NCBI GenBank assembly: GCA_012719855.1
Contig: JAAXZN010000024.1
Location: forward strand, 1 to 64,000
Source: Serratia liquefaciens
Lineage (GTDB): Bacteria > Pseudomonadota > Gammaproteobacteria > Enterobacterales > Enterobacteriaceae
Length of the DNA stretch: 64,000 nucleotides
Direction: 5' to 3'
Positions 28,277 to 38,122 of the stretch are shown in pieces. The position numbers were made by a program, and so were the translations under genes. Below the pieces are notes generated by a model that saw nothing but the letters and a program-made list of their open reading frames with translations, did not search any database and was not told where the DNA came from. Each line of letters opens with the position of its first letter. The stretch's first letter is position 1.

Positions 28277-28780
28277 TTATTTCAATGCAGCCAGTGCCGC
28301 GTCATAGTCTGGTTCGTTGGTGATTTCATTGACCAGCTCGCTGTACAACACGTTATCCTGGCCATCCAGCACCACCACCGCACGTGCAGTCAGACCGGCC
28401 AGTGGGCCCTCGGCGATTTCAACGCCGTAGGCTTGTTTGAATTCTGCACCGCGCAGAGTGGACAGGGTCACCACGTTGCTCAGGCCTTCCGCGCCACAGA
28501 AACGTGACTGTGCGAACGGCAGGTCAGATGAAATGCACAACACTACGGTGTTATCCAGGCCGCTGGCCAACTGGTTGAATTTACGCACTGAAGTCGCACA
28601 AACGCCGGTATCGATGCTTGGGAAAATGTTCAGAACTTTGCGTTGACCCGCGAAGCTGCTCAGCGCCACATCTGACAGGTCTTTGGCAACCAGAGAGAAG
28701 GCTTTGGCTTGTTCGCCGGACTGTGGCAGATGGCCTGCAACGCTAACCGGGTTGCCTTGAAAATGTACTGTCTGAGTCAT
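28277..28780 (-). CDS. tpx: Thiol peroxidase Tpx
   Basis: A 167-residue atypical 2-Cys peroxiredoxin that reduces lipid and other organic hydroperoxides. The peroxidatic Cys61 ([12 protein letters not shown]) and resolving Cys95 (SRFCGAEG) occupy the same residue numbers as in E. coli Tpx, as does Cys82. It is a single gene, convergent with tyrR. Confidence 0.96.
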   Translation of the reverse strand: MTQTVHFQGNPVSVAGHLPQSGEQAKAFSLVAKDLSDVALSSFAGQRKVLNIFPSIDTGVCATSVRKFNQLASGLDNTVVLCISSDLPFAQSRFCGAEGLSNVVTLSTLRGAEFKQAYGVEIAEGPLAGLTARAVVVLDGQDNVLYSELVNEITNEPDYDAALAALK

Positions 28781-29003
28781 TAGCTTGATTCCTTTTACAG
28801 GTGTTTATACAAAGGGCATGAGCCTAATGAAAGGGGCTTTGCGCCGCGTTTAACATTAGGTTCACACCCTGGCATCAGTTTATGTCAACAATTGCGGGTT
28901 GGATATATAAAGTTTGCTAAATAGTTGTATATATTAGGTTGTGTCCAGAATTTATTCTTCTGGCCGCCCTCGTTTATGCGCAATTTTCGCCTCAGGAGCC
29001 GTT

Positions 29004-29975
29004 ATGAGAAGCATGCGTTTTTACCCAGAAGCCTGGCCGCTGCATACTGCCTTTGTGATAGCTCGCGGTAGCCGGACCGAAGCCAAAGTCGTGGTGGTCG
29101 AAATTGAGCAGCAAGGCGTGCGTGCCAGCGGCGAATGTACGCCCTATGCGCGTTACGGCGAAAGTGAAGCCTCGGTAATGGCACAGCTGGCAGAGGTGGC
29201 AACGGCTGTGGAACAGGGCGTGACGCGGGAGCAACTGCAGCAGTTAATGCCGGCAGGCGCTGCGCGCAATGCAGTGGATTCAGCGCTTTGGGATCTGGAA
29301 TGTCGCCTGAATGGCCAGAGCCTGTGGCAACGCAGCGCAGTCGCGGAACCGGAGCGCATTGTGATGGCGCAAACCGTCAGCATCGGCTCGCCGGAGGCGA
29401 TGGCGTTCGCCGCGCGTGAGCTTGAGCAGCAGGGGGCCCGCCTGTTGAAAATCAAGCTGGATAACCACCTGATCAGTGAACGACTGGTGGCGATCCGTGC
29501 GGCAGTGCCGACGGCAACCTTGATCGTCGACGCCAATGAGTCCTGGCAGGCGGAGGGGCTGGCGGCACGTTGTCAACTGTTGGCAGATCTGGACGTGGCA
29601 ATGCTGGAGCAACCGCTGCCGGCGAAGGACGACAGCGCGCTGGAAAACTTTATCCACCCGTTACCGATTTGCGCCGATGAGAGCTGCCACACGCGTAGCG
29701 ATCTGCCGCGGTTGGCCGGCCGCTATCAAATGGTCAATATCAAGCTGGACAAGACCGGCGGTCTGACGGAAGGGTTGGCGTTGGCGGCATTGGCGCGGGA
29801 ACAAGGGTTCGCCATCATGCTCGGCTGTATGCTCTGCACTTCTCGGGCGATCGGCGCGGCGTTACCCTTGGCTCCTGGGGCGCGATTCGTCGATTTGGAC
29901 GGTCCAACCTGGCTGGCGAAGGACGTTGAACCGGGTTTGAGTTTCGAGTGTGGGGCGATCAATCTCGCCCCGTAA
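29004..29975 (+). CDS. ycjG: L-Ala-D/L-Glu epimerase
   Basis: A 323-residue enolase-superfamily enzyme of the muconate-lactonizing subgroup. It epimerises L-Ala-D-Glu from murein turnover so that the dipeptide can be degraded. Catalytic and metal residues fall at the E. coli numbers: K149-x-K151 (LLKIKLD), D176 (VDANES), E202 (LEQPLP), D225 (CADES) and K247 (NIKLDK). The ATG at 29004 has CAGGAG upstream; an upstream extension in frame is rejected. mpaA lies convergently next to it, keeping the recycling genes together as in E. coli. Confidence 0.92.
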   Translation: MRSMRFYPEAWPLHTAFVIARGSRTEAKVVVVEIEQQGVRASGECTPYARYGESEASVMAQLAEVATAVEQGVTREQLQQLMPAGAARNAVDSALWDLECRLNGQSLWQRSAVAEPERIVMAQTVSIGSPEAMAFAARELEQQGARLLKIKLDNHLISERLVAIRAAVPTATLIVDANESWQAEGLAARCQLLADLDVAMLEQPLPAKDDSALENFIHPLPICADESCHTRSDLPRLAGRYQMVNIKLDKTGGLTEGLALAALAREQGFAIMLGCMLCTSRAIGAALPLAPGARFVDLDGPTWLAKDVEPGLSFECGAINLAP

Positions 29976-29980
29976 CCGAC

Positions 29981-30688
29981 TCAGTCAGGATAGGTCAGTA
30001 ATTCCACCATGGCGTCGAGATAGCTTTCGCTGGCGGCATCGGCAGAGATGGGCGGGAATTCCGCGGTAATGCAGGGCAGCGATAAATCGGCACACCAACT
30101 GCCGAACGAGCCCGGGGTCTCGTAACCGACGCTGGTGACCAGCGGCAGGGCAAATTTGTGCGAAAGCCAGACGCCGAGCCGGGAGCTGGCAGGATCTTCG
30201 ATGCAGGCCAAAGGCTCGTGGAAGGAGACTACCCAGCGCGGTTTCAGCCGATGGATCAGGTGGCACAGCGCCTGGGTTTCCGGCTCGGAACCCGGACGAC
30301 CACCGGTCGAAAGCTTAACGTCCCGAGCTTCCGCCGCGCTGTTCCAGCGATAAACCGTATCGCCGGAGCGCCAGTTGGCCGCCGGGAAATTGCGGTTCAG
30401 ATCGACACCGTTGGCATTGGCGCGCAGCCCGAGTTGGCAACCATCCGGGTTGACGGCCAGCACCACGTGGTGACGCAACTGATTGGGGGCGATGCTGCGC
30501 AGCGCACAGGACAGCGTGACAATAGCGGCGCCTTCGTCACCGTGCGTACCGGCGATGATCAGCCCGGTATCCGGGCTACTGATGGCCGCCGGGAAATAGA
30601 GCAGCGGTGCGCCCAGCAGCGAACTGCCGTAATTCTCTCCTGCAACGGCCAATTGGCCACGTTCACTGCGCGGTCGATGCTGGATCAT
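29981..30688 (-). CDS. mpaA: Murein peptide amidase A
   Basis: A 235-residue zinc carboxypeptidase (M14-like) that cleaves the gamma-D-Glu-meso-diaminopimelate bond of murein tripeptide. Zinc ligands are H49 and E52 (AGTHGDEGA) and H157 (VSFHEPL); NPDG and DLNRNFP motifs are also present. It is cytoplasmic, with no signal peptide. It works upstream of YcjG in peptide recycling. Confidence 0.92.
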   Translation of the reverse strand: MIQHRPRSERGQLAVAGENYGSSLLGAPLLYFPAAISSPDTGLIIAGTHGDEGAAIVTLSCALRSIAPNQLRHHVVLAVNPDGCQLGLRANANGVDLNRNFPAANWRSGDTVYRWNSAAEARDVKLSTGGRPGSEPETQALCHLIHRLKPRWVVSFHEPLACIEDPASSRLGVWLSHKFALPLVTSVGYETPGSFGSWCADLSLPCITAEFPPISADAASESYLDAMVELLTYPD

Positions 30689-30895
30689 GATGCGTTCCCT
30701 GATTTAAAGGTCGAGAGTGATTATCATTTTATTCAGTGTATTACGCTTTGACCGCACTTTCCCAGAGCTATTGTTCGGCCATTGCCTGATATGTGAACTG
30801 TGCGTTAGCGCAGGTAACAATAAAACCCCGCCGGTCAATTCGCTGTTGTTATACTATCGGCAAAGCTAACCCAATAACCAAACAGGGGATTTAAC

Positions 30896-31246
30896 ATGCC
30901 AGTAGCCAGAATTATTGCCAGCTATAGCGAAAATGAAAAAGACACCATCACGCTGCTGTGCGGCGTGGACGAGGAAAACCAAATCCGCCAGGGTGAATGG
31001 TTCGGCGTGGTGAAGAACGACGATGGGCGCGGCGATGAGTCCAACTATCCGTTTACCCTGCACGTCGACTATCAAAAAAACACCTTCTATCTGGACTATG
31101 GCTATGACGATGCCGAGTCGCGCCAGATGCAAAAGACCGATATCCATGCCAAACCGCTGGCGGAGAAAGGCTTCTTCACCATTTTTGATGAAGAAGAGGG
31201 CGAGGAGTTCAGCTACCGTATCAACAGCATTCATCTGTACGAATAA
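30896..31246 (+). CDS. Conserved-looking hypothetical protein (116 aa)
   Basis: A 116-residue acidic soluble protein starting MPVARIIASYSENEKDTIT. It is rich in Asp/Glu and aromatic residues (TFYLDYGYDDAESRQ, DEEEGEEFSYRI), with one Cys and no membrane segment or signal peptide. AGGGG precedes the ATG and a good terminator follows, so it appears to be a real monocistronic gene. I do not recognise the family. It lies between mpaA and mppA, where E. coli has other genes. Confidence 0.75.
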   Translation: MPVARIIASYSENEKDTITLLCGVDEENQIRQGEWFGVVKNDDGRGDESNYPFTLHVDYQKNTFYLDYGYDDAESRQMQKTDIHAKPLAEKGFFTIFDEEEGEEFSYRINSIHLYE

Positions 31247-31262
31247 CCCTCTTCGAGTTACA

Positions 31263-31298
31263 AATGCTCGTGCCGACCTCGTCGCACGGGCATTTTTT
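31263..31298 (+). terminator. Intrinsic terminator of the 116-aa ORF
   Basis: AATGCTCGTGC (31263-31273) pairs with GCACGGGCATT (31284-31294) with one mismatch, followed by six Ts. Confidence 0.8.
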
Positions 31299-31404
31299 AT
31301 TGCCTGGCCCCCAGTTTTTACATCTTGTCCGCCTGGAACTCTAGGTGAGACTAATCTTGTGCTATAAGATAAAAAATTCAGATGGTTAACGGGGATGAAT
31401 CAGA

Positions 31405-33039
31405 ATGACGAGAAAAAAAATTCAACAGGGTTTTCGTTTGGCGCTGTGTGCAGTGGCGATCGGTGCAGGGTTGAGCAGCGCGATGGCGGCGCAGGTTCCC
31501 CCGGGTACCACTCTGGCGGAAAAGCAGGAAATTGTTCGCCATATCAAAGATGAGCCTGCCTCGCTCGATCCCATCAAGGCGGTCGGGCTGCCGGAAGCGC
31601 AATTGGCGCGCGATCTGTTTGAAGGCCTGGTGAATCAGGATGCGAACGGCAAAGTGATCCCCGGCGTTGCTACCCGTTGGCAAACCACGGATAACCAAAC
31701 CTATATTTTCACACTGCGTAAAGACGCACGCTGGTCGAATGGTGACCCTGTCACGGCAAAAGACTTTGTCTATAGCTGGCAACGCCTGGTTGAGCCGAAA
31801 AATTTGTCTCCCTTTGCCTGGTTTGCCCAACTGGCGGGGATCGAGAATGCCGATGAGATCATCACCGGCAAATTGCCTGCGGACAAGCTGGGCGTAACGG
31901 CGCTGGACGATTACACCTTTAAAGTGCAATTGAACAAACCGGTCCCTTATTTTGTCAGCCTGACGGCCAACTTCAGCCTGTTCCCGGTGAACAAGGCGGT
32001 GGTGGAGAAATATGGCAATGACTGGACCAAGGTGGGTAACCTGGTGGGCAATGGCGCGTTTAAACTGCAGGAACGGGTGGTCAACGAGAAGCTGGTATTG
32101 ACGCCAAACGAACACTATTGGGATCACGCGCATACCGTTTTAACCAAGGTGACCTTTTTACCGATCAACCAGGAGTCTAACGCCACCAAGCGCTATTTGG
32201 CCGGCGACATCGACATCACCGAATCCTTCCCTAAAAACATGTACCAAAAACTGCTGAAGGATATTCCGGATCAGGTTTATACCCCCGATCAGCTGGGGAC
32301 TTATTATTACGCTTTCAACACCCAGCGGGCGCCGACCAGTGATGTACGGGTGCGCAAGGCGCTGTCTTATGCAATTGATCGCAAAATTATCGCCGAAAAA
32401 GTGTTGGGTACCGGCGAGAAACCGGCTTACCACTTTACGCCGGACGTCACCGCAGGCTTCAAGCCGGAAGTGAGCCTGTTGCAACAGCAGCCGCAGGCCG
32501 AACTGGATGCTCAGGCCAAGGCGCTGATCCAGGCCGCCGGCTATGGCCCGAACAACCCGTTGAAGCTGACGCTGTTGTATAACACTTCGGAAAGCCACCA
32601 GAAAATTGCCATTGCCGTGGCCTCAATGTGGAAGAAAACGCTCGGGATCGACGTCAAGTTGCAGAACCAAGAGTGGAAAACCTACATCGACAGCCGCAAC
32701 ACCGGCAATTTCGACGTGGTGCGCGCTTCCTGGGTGGGCGATTACAACGAAGCTTCGACCTTCCTGTCGCTATTGAGCTCCACCCACAGCGGCAATATCG
32801 CCAAATTCAAGAGCGAAAATTACGATAAGCTGTTGGCGCAGGCCAGCCGTGAAACCAGTGCCGCGGCCCTGACGGCGGATTACAACAAACTGGAGCAGAT
32901 CATCGCGGAACAGGCACCGATCGCGCCGATTTACCAGTATACCAATGGCCGCCTGATCAAGCCTTGGGTAAAAGGTTACCCGATCACCAATCCGGAAGAC
33001 GTGGCCTACAGCCAGACGATGTATATTATCAAGCATTAA
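31405..33039 (+). CDS. mppA: Periplasmic murein-peptide-binding protein MppA (OppA family)
   Basis: A 544-residue extracytoplasmic solute-binding protein (family 5). The signal peptide ends near residue 28 (SSAMA-AQ). Family blocks include EPASLDPIKAVGLPEAQLARDL, split here at its ends, WSNGDPVTAKDFVYSWQRL and DVRVRKALSYAIDRK. Position beside ycjG and mpaA indicates MppA, which binds murein tripeptide and uses the OppBCDF permease. It could be another OppA paralogue; specificity is inferred from context. Confidence 0.85.
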   Translation: MTRKKIQQGFRLALCAVAIGAGLSSAMAAQVPPGTTLAEKQEIVRHIKDEPASLDPIKAVGLPEAQLARDLFEGLVNQDANGKVIPGVATRWQTTDNQTYIFTLRKDARWSNGDPVTAKDFVYSWQRLVEPKNLSPFAWFAQLAGIENADEIITGKLPADKLGVTALDDYTFKVQLNKPVPYFVSLTANFSLFPVNKAVVEKYGNDWTKVGNLVGNGAFKLQERVVNEKLVLTPNEHYWDHAHTVLTKVTFLPINQESNATKRYLAGDIDITESFPKNMYQKLLKDIPDQVYTPDQLGTYYYAFNTQRAPTSDVRVRKALSYAIDRKIIAEKVLGTGEKPAYHFTPDVTAGFKPEVSLLQQQPQAELDAQAKALIQAAGYGPNNPLKLTLLYNTSESHQKIAIAVASMWKKTLGIDVKLQNQEWKTYIDSRNTGNFDVVRASWVGDYNEASTFLSLLSSTHSGNIAKFKSENYDKLLAQASRETSAAALTADYNKLEQIIAEQAPIAPIYQYTNGRLIKPWVKGYPITNPEDVAYSQTMYIIKH

Positions 33040-33212
33040 TAACTGCAATTAACCAGGCTCCGTTAATTCGGGGCCTGGCTGCGAATATTTGTCGAATAAT
33101 AGAATTAATCTCAATAGCTTTTTTCAGCCAGAGCGATGCCGTCCGTTAAAATAACCGCAACGGTCTTTCTATTCGGCAATGAATTGTGGGTAAACCGGTC
33201 GTTATTTATGCT

Positions 33213-33461
33213 TTATAAGCTGTCCCGCATGGCATCAACCAGAATGCGGCCGCTCATGTCCGTTTGGGTAATGCGATAGCTGGTTGGGTAAGAGCGCCGG
33301 GTGCTGAGGTGATCATGTACCGACACCGTACCAACCTGCGCACCGCTGGCATTCTTCACGATAAACTCGCTGATTTCTTCCTGGCCCTGATTTTGAAAAT
33401 TAACGCTGCGGATTTTCTCCAGCGTATCGCTGTCGTTTAATTTTAAATGGTCGCGTAACAT
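33213..33461 (-). CDS. Hypothetical protein (82 aa)
   Basis: An 82-residue protein starting MLRDHLKLNDSDTLEKIRSV. It has a strong ribosome-binding site (GAGGAGG, 5 bases before the ATG), which decides this start over an ORF extension 39 bases longer. It is soluble, with mixed charge and no Cys. The pattern ISEFIVKNASGAQVGTVSVHDHLS suggests a small beta-rich fold. I do not recognise the family. Confidence 0.68.
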   Translation of the reverse strand: MLRDHLKLNDSDTLEKIRSVNFQNQGQEEISEFIVKNASGAQVGTVSVHDHLSTRRSYPTSYRITQTDMSGRILVDAMRDSL

Positions 33462-33654
33462 AACTACCTCCTCGTAGTGAGGGAAGTATATGCCTCTCAA
33501 ATTTGCGCTGGAACAGCTTTCTGTTAATTTTTTATTGTCATTATGAATTAAAATTGATGTGAATATGTTAAGTCATAATAATGGCGCGATAGCCAGCGCT
33601 TTATTTCGCGATATTCACATTGCTCAGCCCTGTTTTATTTCATCTCCGTGATTA

Positions 33655-34737
33655 TTAGTCTGTATTTTTGTTAAATAATGCCTGACGCCCAACGGGGGAA
33701 GGAAATACGCAGGACACGTCGTGTGCACAGTCGGGAACGATCACTAAATCACGTTTGGCATGCGGGGCAATAAAACGTCGATCGTAAGCCGCATAGGCGA
33801 TAGCGCGTTGTAGCCGATAGGGGCCCTGAGCCTGCGCTGCGCAAGATTTGTCGAGTATTTTATAAAAACTGCCGGCCGCGTCGCCGGTATCTTTTTCGCC
33901 GGCCATGTAGGTGATGTCTGCGCTGGCATAGCGTTCGCGCATCGACTCAGCCTTTTGGGCGAGGAAAGGCGGGATCAACTCAATGCCGTATTTCCAGCGA
34001 TTGACGTTTGGGCAGGCGTCGCTGTTAACCTCAACCCAATCAAAGGTGCAGCCCCTGGTAGAATCACAGTCGCGCCAATCAACAGGGCGACCTTTAATTA
34101 CCGGCTGTGGTCGACGGCGATCAAAATAGAGCCAGCTACCGGGATCGGATATCACATAGCGCAGCTTTACGCCGGGCGGCGGATTGGCGAAACCGACATA
34201 GTGCTGCACAAACTGTGCGCCGGCGGAAAACCCCGCAACGGTGACCCAACGTATCCGTGGCCATTTAACTTTCAGTTCGGCAACCAGGCGATCAAGCGCG
34301 GCAAACGAGCTGGTTTTCCCCAGGTTGTCCAAACCGCCTTCGATCCAGGAACTGCAACTCCACAGCGCGTCCCCGGCCTGGGCCTGCGGAACGCCGGGGG
34401 AGTGACAGTGCCCAGACTGGGCATCGCTGACCGGGAACAGTGGAGCGACCAGCAGCGTCTGGCCGGTTTGGCCTGCAAGTTGAGCCGCTTTTACCGCGGC
34501 GGCCAAGGTTTTCCCCGCATCTCTGGGATACCCGTGCAGGACGATTAAGGCGCTATCCGGCGCGACATCCTGGGGTTGCGCGACAAAGTAGGGCAAATCA
34601 CCAGCCGCCGGCCCCAGCTTGACCCGGTAGGCATCGGCGAAACCGTTGAGTGAATGCTTTGCGGCAAGCAGCGGATGAAAAGGGGTCAGCCCCAGCGCCA
34701 AAACAGAGGCTAATACGGAGGTTCGGGTCGGCATCAT
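33655..34737 (-). CDS. Secreted alpha/beta-hydrolase-fold protein
   Basis: A 360-residue protein with a signal peptide (about residues 1-25, ending LLAA). An oxyanion-type motif VLHGYPRDAG and the nucleophile elbow GFSAG (Ser171) are visible; a C-terminal His in PDCAHDVS may complete the triad. Several Cys pairs (CHSP, CSSW, CDSTRGC) fit disulfides in the periplasm. It resembles poly-hydroxyalkanoate depolymerase/feruloyl-esterase-like hydrolases in general layout, but the substrate cannot be named. Confidence 0.75.
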   Translation of the reverse strand: MMPTRTSVLASVLALGLTPFHPLLAAKHSLNGFADAYRVKLGPAAGDLPYFVAQPQDVAPDSALIVLHGYPRDAGKTLAAAVKAAQLAGQTGQTLLVAPLFPVSDAQSGHCHSPGVPQAQAGDALWSCSSWIEGGLDNLGKTSSFAALDRLVAELKVKWPRIRWVTVAGFSAGAQFVQHYVGFANPPPGVKLRYVISDPGSWLYFDRRRPQPVIKGRPVDWRDCDSTRGCTFDWVEVNSDACPNVNRWKYGIELIPPFLAQKAESMRERYASADITYMAGEKDTGDAAGSFYKILDKSCAAQAQGPYRLQRAIAYAAYDRRFIAPHAKRDLVIVPDCAHDVSCVFPSPVGRQALFNKNTD

Positions 34738-34874
34738 CGGGCACCAGGTTGTTCATTCTTCCTCCATGTTAGCCTATAAGCGCAGTACGGAGCAGCATTC
34801 GCACGGCTTCATCTTTGATCCGCCTACCATTAACGCTAGACTCTGGAATAAGTGAAAAGCAAAGAGGATGAGGA

Positions 34875-35858
34875 ATGGAAGTCATTGAGGGGCGCGAGTT
34901 ACAGGTTCCTGACGCAGTCTATGCCTACCAGCTCGATGGCAAGGGCGGTGTAACGTCGATTGATTACGATGATAAAGTCACCTGCGACGAGCCTTGCTGG
35001 CTGCATCTCGATTACGCGCACCCGGCCAGTGCCGAGTGGCTGGCCACGACGTCGCTGCTGCCGGATGCGGTAAGAGAAGCCTTATCCGGGGAGAGTTCCC
35101 GACCGCGCGTCAGCAAGGTGGGCGACGGCACCATGATCACGCTGCGCAGCATCAACTTTAACGCCAACTCGCGGCCGGATCAGTTGGTCACCATCCGCGT
35201 TTACATGACCGATAAACTCATCGTATCTACCCGCCATCGCAAGGTGTATTCCATTGATCAGGTGGTGAACGATCTGCAAAGCGGTAGCGGGCCGACCAAC
35301 AGCGGCAACTGGCTGGTGGAGATATCGGACGCGCTGACCGACCACGCCAGCGAGTTTATCGAAGATCTGCACGATAAAATCATCGATCTGGAAGATTCGT
35401 TACTGGAGCAGCAGGTCCCCGAACGGGGTCAACTGGCGCTGATCCGCAAACAGTTGATTGTGCTGCGTCGTTATATGGCGCCGCAACGCGACGTGTTCTC
35501 GCGTTTAGCCAGCGATCGTTTGCCCTGGATGAATGATGACGATCGTCGCCGCATGCAGGATATTGCCGATCGGCTGGGGCGCGGGCTGGACGACCTGGAC
35601 GGCAGCATTGCGCGTACCGCGATCCTTTCTGACGAAATCACCACCGTGATGGCCGATGCCATGAACCGCCGCACCTACACCATGTCGCTATTGGCGATGG
35701 TGTTTTTACCCACGACCTTTTTGACCGGGTTGTTCGGCGTCAACCTGGGCGGGATCCCTGGGGGCGGCAATCCATTCGGCTTTGCGGCTTTTTGCCTGAT
35801 GCTGGCCGGCCTGGTGTTTGGCGTGGGCTGGTGGCTGAAGAGACGCCGTTGGTTGTAG
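34875..35858 (+). CDS. zntB: Zinc transporter ZntB (CorA family)
   Basis: A 327-residue inner-membrane CorA-family transporter, the same length as E. coli ZntB. A long cytoplasmic helical domain is followed by two C-terminal membrane helices. The GVN signature ([11 protein letters not shown]) stands in place of the GMN of magnesium CorA. ZntB moves Zn(II). Its neighbour fnrS is as in E. coli. Confidence 0.94.
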   Translation: MEVIEGRELQVPDAVYAYQLDGKGGVTSIDYDDKVTCDEPCWLHLDYAHPASAEWLATTSLLPDAVREALSGESSRPRVSKVGDGTMITLRSINFNANSRPDQLVTIRVYMTDKLIVSTRHRKVYSIDQVVNDLQSGSGPTNSGNWLVEISDALTDHASEFIEDLHDKIIDLEDSLLEQQVPERGQLALIRKQLIVLRRYMAPQRDVFSRLASDRLPWMNDDDRRRMQDIADRLGRGLDDLDGSIARTAILSDEITTVMADAMNRRTYTMSLLAMVFLPTTFLTGLFGVNLGGIPGGGNPFGFAAFCLMLAGLVFGVGWWLKRRRWL

Positions 35859-35886
35859 CCAAAAAGAGGTAAAACCCCGGTTAACA

Positions 35887-35900
35887 TTGAGCGATATCAA
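35887..35900 (+). promoter_or_regulatory. FNR site upstream of fnrS
   Basis: TTGAGCGATATCAA matches the FNR consensus (TTGAT-N4-ATCAA) at nine of ten positions. It is centred about 42 bp before the predicted fnrS 5' end, the class II activation position; CATGAT at 35923-35928 is the likely -10. Confidence 0.88.
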
Positions 35901-35935
35901 CTTTTGCCGGGGGGAAATGAGGCATGATCTATCTC

Positions 35936-36058
35936 GCAGGTGAATGCAACGTCAAGCGATGGGCGTTGCGCTCCATAATTGTTTTACTTTCTTATATTTA
36001 GAATTACTGCATAGCACATTGATTCATACAATGCCGGTTTAATCACCGGCATTTTTTT
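35936..36058 (+). ncRNA. fnrS: FnrS small RNA
   Basis: The RNA begins GCAGGTGAATGCAACGTC, nearly identical to E. coli FnrS, keeps the GCGATGGGCGTTGCGCTCC and GAATTACTGCATAGCACA blocks, and ends in an intrinsic terminator (AATGCCGGT-TTAAT-ACCGGCATT plus seven Ts). FnrS is made under anaerobiosis and represses aerobic metabolism mRNAs with Hfq. Its position after zntB is conserved. Sequence between the seed and the terminator is more diverged than the ends. Confidence 0.95.
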
Positions 36059-36074
36059 GTCCGCAATTTGCCCC

Positions 36075-36473
36075 TCAGGCCGCGCTTTCATCCCAGAAAC
36101 TGGCCTCGATCTTGTGCCCGTCCAGGTCACGCACAAAGCAGCCGTAATAGGCTTCGCCATAGTGCGGTCTTGAACCGGGAGCGCCCTCATCCTTCGCCCC
36201 GGCCAGCAGCGCCTGCCGGTAAAAATCATCAACCTGCTGCTTGCTGGTGGCGAAAAAACCCACATGAATGCCATTGCCGGTGGTGGCCGGTTTGCCGTCG
36301 ATCGGCAGCTGCAACCAAAACTCCGGATAATCGCGGCCATAGCCAATGGCCCCTGGGTGTTCCAAAACTCGGCGGCAACCTAAGGCGGCGAGGGTGCGAT
36401 CGTAAAAATTAGCTGCGGCGTCAAAATTATTGCTGCCGAGAGAAACGTGAGACAAGCAGGGCGTGATGTTCAT
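36075..36473 (-). CDS. VOC-family (glyoxalase/dioxygenase-fold) protein
   Basis: A 132-residue single-domain VOC protein: ITPCLSHVSLGSNNFDAAANFYDRTL at the start, and GCFVRDLDGHKIEASFW at the end. A likely metal set is His in LSHVSLG, His in GIHVGFF and Glu in KIEASF. AGGAG lies 6-10 bases before the ATG at 36473, which decides the start. It is probably a small lyase or resistance-type enzyme; no substrate can be assigned. Confidence 0.82.
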   Translation of the reverse strand: MNITPCLSHVSLGSNNFDAAANFYDRTLAALGCRRVLEHPGAIGYGRDYPEFWLQLPIDGKPATTGNGIHVGFFATSKQQVDDFYRQALLAGAKDEGAPGSRPHYGEAYYGCFVRDLDGHKIEASFWDESAA

Positions 36474-36584
36474 CGGTAATCTCCTGGTGACTGTATAAAA
36501 ACACAGTATAGGATAAAAACCGCACTGTCTGGTGAATTCTGCTGAAAATGCGAGCGGGATCGCCAACTGAGGGAGGATAGAGAA

Positions 36585-36605
36585 CCGCCCGCAGTGTGCG
36601 GGCGG
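36585..36605 (-). terminator. Hairpin after ttcA
   Basis: CCGCCCGCA-GTG-TGCGGGCGG forms a perfect 9-bp stem 10 bp past the ttcA stop; the T tract (TTCTC) is weak. Confidence 0.6.
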
Positions 36606-36614
36606 AACAGCGGC

Positions 36615-37547
36615 TTACTTGATCTCGAGCACGTCTAAACGTGCCGGGGCAGGTTCATCCGCCTCTTCCGGCTGCCAACCCACCGGCTGCATCGGAATAT
36701 CTTCACGATCGAAAGCCAGATCGCCGCCGTCAACGACTTCGCTACCGTGGTGAATGCCTTTGAAATCAAACAGGTTATAGTCGCTCAGGTGCGAAGGCAC
36801 CACGTTCTGCATTGCGCTGAACATGGTTTCCAGGCGGCCCGGATAACGCTTATCCCAGTCGCGCAGCATGTCGCCAATCACCTGACGCTGCAGATTAGGC
36901 TGCGAACCGCACAGGTTGCACGGGATAATCGGGAATGCTTTCGCCACCGAGAAACGCTCAATGTCTTTTTCACGGCAATACGCCAGCGGACGGATCACCA
37001 CGTGCTTTCCGTCGTCGCTCATCAGTTTAGGTGGCATGCCTTTCAGTTTGCCGCCGTAGAACATATTGAGGAACAGGGTCTGCAGAATGTCATCACGGTG
37101 GTGGCCCAGGGCAATTTTGGTGGCACTCAGCTCGGTGGCGGTGCGGTAAAGAATGCCGCGACGCAGGCGTGAACACAGGGAGCAGGTGGTTTTGCCCTCG
37201 GGGATCTTGTCCTTGACGATGCTGTAGGTGTTCTCCTCAACGATCTTGTATTCCACCCCTAAACTTTCCAGATAGGCCGGCAGGATATGCTCCGGGAAGC
37301 CAGGCTGTTTCTGATCGAGGTTAACGGCAATCAGTGAGAAATTGACCGGTGCGCTCTGCTGCAGGTTGCGCAGAATTTCCAGCATGGTGTAGCTGTCTTT
37401 ACCGCCGGACAGGCAGACCATGATGCGGTCGCCTTCTTCAATCATGTTGAAGTCGGCAATCGCTTCGCCCACGTTGCGGCGCAGACGCTTGTGCAATTTG
37501 TTGAGGTTGTATTGTTCTTTAGGATTAATTTGTTGATTTTCTTGCAT
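36615..37547 (-). CDS. ttcA: tRNA 2-thiocytidine biosynthesis protein TtcA
   Basis: A 310-residue tRNA thiolase that makes 2-thiocytidine at position 32 of certain tRNAs. The PP-loop SGGKDS is at residues 47-52. Iron-sulfur Cys ligands are C122 and C125 (TTCSLCSR) plus one in PCNLCGS. The ATG at 37547 gives [18 protein letters not shown], matching E. coli; an in-frame extension of 14 residues is rejected. Its 5' end is the attachment site of the Rac prophage in E. coli K-12, and a decayed integrase lies just upstream here. Confidence 0.95.
   Translation of the reverse strand: MQENQQINPKEQYNLNKLHKRLRRNVGEAIADFNMIEEGDRIMVCLSGGKDSYTMLEILRNLQQSAPVNFSLIAVNLDQKQPGFPEHILPAYLESLGVEYKIVEENTYSIVKDKIPEGKTTCSLCSRLRRGILYRTATELSATKIALGHHRDDILQTLFLNMFYGGKLKGMPPKLMSDDGKHVVIRPLAYCREKDIERFSVAKAFPIIPCNLCGSQPNLQRQVIGDMLRDWDKRYPGRLETMFSAMQNVVPSHLSDYNLFDFKGIHHGSEVVDGGDLAFDREDIPMQPVGWQPEEADEPAPARLDVLEIK
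37498..37520. other. Candidate prophage attachment core in the 5' end of ttcA
   Basis: The plus-strand segment ending GAGGTTGTATTGTTCTTT lies inside ttcA codons 6-13 or so. It corresponds to the segment I recall as the Rac attachment core in E. coli. With the integrase remnant only 50 bp outside ttcA, this is the probable crossover site. No second copy was found in the window, so the other end of any former island is lost or outside. Confidence 0.4.
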
Positions 37548-37595
37548 TATATTTTCCGTGAAACATAAAAAGGGGCAAAACGCAGGCAAAGTACA

Positions 37596-37826
37596 TTAAA
37601 GAGACAGCCTGTCATTTAGCATGTTCACCTGCTCCCCGTTCATTTCTTCGATCCACTTGCCGTATATCTTATAGATCATTTACGCGTTGTGGTGTCCCAT
37701 CTGAGCGACGATGAAAGACGGGTTAGCGCCCGCCGTTAAAAACCAACAAGCGAAAGTATGTCGCGTATGGTACGGATTACGCCGCCGAATGCCAGCGAGT
37801 TTTGCAGCAGGGGCTCAACGAACCCT
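37596..37826 (-). pseudogene. Remnant of a Rac-type tyrosine recombinase (integrase)
   Basis: The minus strand encodes the C-terminal end of a phage integrase: AGIRRRNPYHTRHTFACWF, then AGANPSFIVAQMGHHNA, a TAA stop, and then MIYKIYGKWIEEMNGEQVN to the normal end at 37596. The catalytic segment around HTRH, the second His (GHHN) and the nucleophile Tyr (IYGKW) are all recognisable. The TAA replaces the usual Gln codon (a single C-to-T change), and a TGA at the 5' end cuts off the rest. The gene is therefore broken twice. It points away from ttcA in the way Rac intR does in E. coli. DNA from 37827 to 38122 holds no gene that I can support. Confidence 0.8.
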
Positions 37827-38122
37827 ATTGATGATACGAACAGTTGCCCTTTTGCCGTCCTTTAGCGGGTGCGGTACAAAAATAAAGAGGCATTGCTGTT
37901 CACCTTGTTGGATCTTGCGCGCCAACCGACGTCTTCCTACCCCAGCGTCGCTAAATTACCATGGGGCATAACGGAGCAAATCTATACAGCCAAAGATTTC
38001 AATGCGGAAACCAACAGGATAAACGCGGATGCTGAAATCTCTATATGTCCAAGTAAAACCAATATTGAATGAGCTAAGAAGCCCCTGCATTGTATGGGAA
38101 AATCTGGCTTCCGGGCCTTTGT

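Noticed and set aside
33054..33079. Hairpin CCAGGCTCCG / CGGGGCCTGG after mppA as terminator
   Set aside because: Stem is good but there is no T tract on either strand; left out as a feature.
37869..38072. A 67-codon plus-strand ORF in the ttcA-linked island
   Set aside because: GTG start without a convincing ribosome-binding site, no recognisable family, located in decayed DNA.
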